Of a stretch of 7,572 nucleotides of DNA, positions 5,600 to 7,572 are shown in pieces (position 1 is the stretch's first letter; each line of letters starts with the position of its first letter). The notes under the pieces are model-generated. The model was not told the origin of the DNA and made no database searches. It worked only from the letters and a program-made list of their open reading frames with translations. Position numbers and translations under genes: made by a program. Source of the DNA: an uncultured Veillonella sp. (GTDB lineage: Bacteria > Bacillota > Negativicutes > Veillonellales > Veillonellaceae); the NCBI GenBank assembly GCA_900552715.1, contig USAV01000087.1:1-7572 (forward strand). The letters run 5' to 3'.

Positions 5600-7187
5600 G
5601 AGCGCCACCGTCCTTTCCTTGTACATCATCAACGCGTTGAATTGGTTGTTTATTGTCTACTGTATTAGATTGATTAGCTGGAGAGTTGCTTTCACCATGC
5701 ACCTCGTTTTGAATAGCGTGAGCCATTTCAATTTGGTGCAAGCCCTTGATAGCAGACTCGATGCTGAGCCATGGTTCATCACTATGGAAGCCCGCTTGTT
5801 CAAGTTCCATGTACGTTGTGAACACAGATGGCAATGCATCTACGTGAATATTGTGTTCGTACATGTAACGAAGCGTAGTCGGTACATCCGCATCACATGC
5901 GATAGAGCCATCCACCATGAGAGCCATGCGGTTTGCATATGGCAATACAGCGTGCAAATCATGGTCGATAACAACAACGGTAATACCGTGTTTTTGGTTT
6001 AAATCACCTACAAGGCGATATAATTCGGCAGTCCCATCTGGGTCGAGGGAGCTGGTTGGTTCATCGAGCACAAGAACTGTTGGGTTCGTAGCCAATACGG
6101 AAGCGATTGCCAAACGTTGGCGTTGGCCACCAGACAAGCTTGTAATCTTGCGGTCTTCTAAGCCTACAAGGCCAACTTGTTTAAACACCTCTTCAGAACG
6201 AGCTTTGATAGTTTCACGGTCATAACCGCGGTTTTCCATAGCAAAAGCTACTTCTTCACGAACTGTCATCGTTACGAGCTGAGTATCATAGTCGGCAAGA
6301 ACAACACCGATGTGGTTTGCAAGCTCTGGAATTTCCATTTGCGTAGTCGCTTTATCATCTACAAAGACCATGCCTTCAAGACGGCCGCCGTAGAATTTAG
6401 GCACAGCCCCTACCATAGCCATGCAAAGGGTACTTTTACCACAACCAGCAGGACCAGTCACAACGAGGAAGTCCCCATCATGTACGTCGAGATTGATGTT
6501 TTCAAGAGACGGTGTAGTCGCCTTTGGATGATAGTAATTTACGTGCTCAATGGAGATTTTAGCTTGGCGCTCAGGCAAGATCGTCATATGACTATGGTCA
6601 GACGTCAATTGATCTGCACTTGGCAACATGCCGCGTTTAGAGAATAGACGTTGTGCCGGAATGTATAAGATTGGCGTAATAGCGCCATTCAAAGCACCTA
6701 CGATAAGCACCAATGGCCACATGCCGTACATATATACATTATTTGGTAAACCAAGCACTTGCCATAAGAGGGTAACGAAGATACCACCAGATACAACAGT
6801 TGCTAAGAAACCAGATACGATTGGTGTTAAATCGAAACCGCCGATTTTACGGAACTTCATAGATAACATCGCACGTGTTACAAGAGCCGCTGTCAACGCC
6901 CCACCTGGTTCAGACAACAAGTTACCATAAGGGAATGCTGACTTAGACGTCAAAACATTGATAAGGGCCGCTACAAGGCCAATCCCCAATGTTTGACTCA
7001 AACTAGGGCGAGTCAATAAAATAGCTACGCAGTACGTAGCAATCGTCCAGTTTGGCGTTACCCCAGCCACACTAGGGCTCACCAAATGCAATATCGTGCC
7101 CAATGCGAGCATCAATGTGCTGACAGTAACCCATCTAAACTGGCCACCCTGCACATGCGTGTACACAAGATCTTGAATCCGTTCCAT
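5592..7187 (-). CDS. ECF transporter S-component/ATPase fusion (TrpP-like S domain)
   Basis: This 531-residue protein joins two ECF parts in one chain. Residues 18-183 form a membrane domain with about six hydrophobic segments (20-38, 46-59, 64-80, 92-108, 122-146, 155-177); its LHLVSPSVAG-V-P-N opening and FPYGNLLSEPGGALTA loop resemble the tryptophan S component TrpP. Residues 210-480 are an ECF ATPase with Walker A GPAGCGKST (245-253), signature LSGGQ (351-355), Walker B VLVLDEP (371-377) with E376, and switch H409. The usual Q-loop glutamine is missing: the sequence is VVLADYDTQL with A298 at that place. Residues after about 495 are a polar Asn/Gln/Ser-rich tail. AGAGG five bases before the ATG supports the start. 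It is the first gene of a three-gene operon that supplies S, A, A' and T, a whole importer. Substrate assignment to tryptophan or a related compound rests only on resemblance of the S domain and is tentative. Confidence 0.85.
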   Translation of the reverse strand: MERIQDLVYTHVQGGQFRWVTVSTLMLALGTILHLVSPSVAGVTPNWTIATYCVAILLTRPSLSQTLGIGLVAALINVLTSKSAFPYGNLLSEPGGALTAALVTRAMLSMKFRKIGGFDLTPIVSGFLATVVSGGIFVTLLWQVLGLPNNVYMYGMWPLVLIVGALNGAITPILYIPAQRLFSKRGMLPSADQLTSDHSHMTILPERQAKISIEHVNYYHPKATTPSLENINLDVHDGDFLVVTGPAGCGKSTLCMAMVGAVPKFYGGRLEGMVFVDDKATTQMEIPELANHIGVVLADYDTQLVTMTVREEVAFAMENRGYDRETIKARSEEVFKQVGLVGLEDRKITSLSGGQRQRLAIASVLATNPTVLVLDEPTSSLDPDGTAELYRLVGDLNQKHGITVVVIDHDLHAVLPYANRMALMVDGSIACDADVPTTLRYMYEHNIHVDALPSVFTTYMELEQAGFHSDEPWLSIESAIKGLHQIEMAHAIQNEVHGESNSPANQSNTVDNKQPIQRVDDVQGKDGGAHA

Positions 7188-7223
7188 AATAGCCTCTTTT
7201 CTAAAAATGAATATATAGTCTAT

Positions 7224-7251
7224 ATTTTAACATTCTTCGGAGATTTGTGAA
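7224..7251 (-). promoter_or_regulatory. Promoter of the ECF transporter operon (extended -10)
   Basis: On the minus strand TTCACA (7246-7251; 5 of 6 to the -35 consensus) is followed after 16 bases by TAAAAT (7224-7229; 5 of 6), preceded by TGT, which makes an extended -10. The start point would be near 7217, leaving a leader of only about 30 bases before the ATG at 7187. That is too short for a T-box or other riboswitch. Confidence 0.6.
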
Positions 7252-7255
7252 AGGC

Positions 7256-7281
7256 AAGATACTATTAATAGATAGTATCTT
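7256..7281. promoter_or_regulatory. Perfect 10-bp dyad immediately upstream of the ECF promoter
   Basis: AAGATACTAT (7256-7265) and ATAGTATCTT (7272-7281) form a perfect inverted repeat with a 6-base spacer, ending 4 bases from the -35 element. Its position suits an activator or repressor site for the ECF operon. It has no GC-rich stem or T-tract in the minus direction, so it is not a convincing terminator. Confidence 0.45.
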
Positions 7282-7295
7282 TATCATATGATAAA
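7280..7295. promoter_or_regulatory. Perfect 16-bp palindrome upstream of the ECF operon
   Basis: TTTATCATATGATAAA is a perfect 16-base palindrome without spacer. It abuts the previous dyad and shares its last two bases with the start of the terminator of the toxin gene. A spacerless palindrome favours a dimeric DNA-binding protein over an RNA hairpin. The regulator is not identifiable from the sequence. Confidence 0.4.
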
Positions 7296-7324
7296 AAGCA
7301 CCATCTATTAACGATAGTGCTTTT
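7294..7324 (-). terminator. Intrinsic terminator after the RelE/ParE toxin gene
   Basis: On the minus strand AAAAGCACTATC pairs with GATGGTGCTTTT across a 7-base loop, giving 12 pairs with one T-G wobble. The stem runs into TTTTTATC. On the plus strand the wobble becomes a C-A mismatch, so the minus direction is favoured. It starts 5 bases after the toxin stop codon and ends before the ECF promoter, insulating the two units. Confidence 0.75.
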
Positions 7325-7329
7325 AAGAA

Positions 7330-7572
7330 CTAATGTACTTCATCTAATAGTATTCTAAGATAATCACGCCTACTGTTTAATATTCTATCAATATAGATAG
7401 TCCGATCTAAATAACGGTAAAAGCTTAAATAATTATGACAAAGCAAATATCTATATTCAATTTTACTCCCCATATTTATCAATAATCGCTGTCCCATTTC
7501 TGGAAAAACGCTTAAGGAATCATTTGTAGTCACTATATCCGAAATAGTTTTCTTAGCTAACTCAATATCACC
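7330..7572 (-). CDS. RelE/ParE-family toxin, C-terminal 80 residues (partial)
   Basis: The open frame runs off the window end, so this is the C-terminal part of a gene that begins outside. An internal GTG at 7533 might be taken as the start, but the frame stays open upstream and codes GDIELAKKTISDIV, the helix expected before the family's FPEMG turn. Visible family features are FPEMGQRL, the central strands EYRYLLCHNYLSFYRY, and the terminal IYIDRILNSRRDYLRILL, which matches the end of ParE/RelE toxins (usually about 90-105 residues). Such toxins act in the cytoplasm, either on gyrase (ParE) or on ribosome-bound mRNA (RelE); the sequence does not decide between them. The antitoxin gene, normally just upstream, would be beyond the window edge. 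The gene is AT-rich and ends 5 bases before its own terminator. Confidence 0.8.
   Translation of the reverse strand, partial: GDIELAKKTISDIVTTNDSLSVFPEMGQRLLINMGSKIEYRYLLCHNYLSFYRYLDRTIYIDRILNSRRDYLRILLDEVH

Noticed and set aside
5600..5632. Upstream ATG triplet as the start of the second ATPase
   Set aside because: It would add an 11-residue leader before the first beta strand and overlap the previous gene by 41 bases; the ATG at 5599 has a closer ribosome binding site and fits the family.
4352..6930. Plus-strand open frames of 70-156 codons opposite the ECF genes
   Set aside because: Cys-, His- and Arg-rich shadow translations of the minus-strand transporter genes, with no start signals of their own.
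7188..7260. Possible riboswitch or T-box leader for a TrpP-like transporter
   Set aside because: The predicted transcript leader is about 30 bases and contains no T-box sequence, specifier stem or terminator/antiterminator pair.
7531..7533. GTG at 7533 as the start of a 67-residue protein
   Set aside because: The frame remains open to the window edge and the upstream residues continue the toxin fold, so this codon is an internal valine.
1..7572. CRISPR arrays, tRNA or rRNA genes, tandem repeats
   Set aside because: No regularly spaced direct repeats, cloverleaf-like segments with conserved arms, or rRNA-like stretches were seen on either strand.

Overview
The window most resembles a Veillonella-type member of the Negativicutes (Gram-negative-enveloped Firmicutes). 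The basis is the overall look of the proteins, the mixture of moderately GC-balanced core genes with very AT-rich accessory genes, and strong AGGAGG-type ribosome binding sites. No rRNA or marker gene is present, so the genus is an inference. Every gene I can support is on the minus strand, so the window is transcribed from high to low coordinates.

Region by region, in transcription order. (1) 7572-7294: the C-terminal 80 residues of a RelE/ParE-family toxin that runs in from outside the window, closed by an intrinsic terminator. (2) 7295-4109: a compact operon for a complete energy-coupling factor (ECF) importer. A regulatory region with two dyad symmetries and an extended -10 promoter is followed by an unusual fusion of a TrpP-like substrate-binding (S) membrane domain to an ECF ATPase, a second ECF ATPase that overlaps it by 8 bases, and the EcfT transmembrane coupling protein. 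(3) 4108-3862: an AT-rich intergenic region with a long hairpin and a well-spaced promoter. (4) 3861-263: a probable co-transcribed run of a Fic-domain protein (inhibitory helix, Fic motif, C-terminal winged-helix-like end), a phosphinothricin-type GNAT acetyltransferase, a PHP-family histidinol phosphatase, and two unrecognised membrane proteins, closed by a strong symmetrical terminator at 168-197. (5) About 165-1: the left end of an IS200-type insertion sequence. It has a subterminal hairpin, a 5' leader in which a 10-bp inverted repeat buries the ribosome binding site, and the first codons of the TnpA transposase.

How the parts work together: the three ECF genes supply every component of one importer (S, A, A', T) and should assemble as a dedicated, group-I-like transporter. 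Tryptophan or a related compound is the candidate substrate, judged only from resemblance of the S domain to TrpP. The Fic, GNAT, HisJ and membrane-protein genes share no obvious pathway and look like a loosely joined transcription unit. The fic gene, the two small membrane-protein genes and the toxin are visibly more AT-rich than the ECF genes. With the flanking IS200 and toxin gene, this suggests an accessory patchwork around the core transporter. I see no CRISPR array, tRNA, rRNA or riboswitch. The observations most worth following are the S-ATPase fusion with its asymmetric nucleotide-site motifs, the IS200 leader, and the paired dyads upstream of the ECF promoter.
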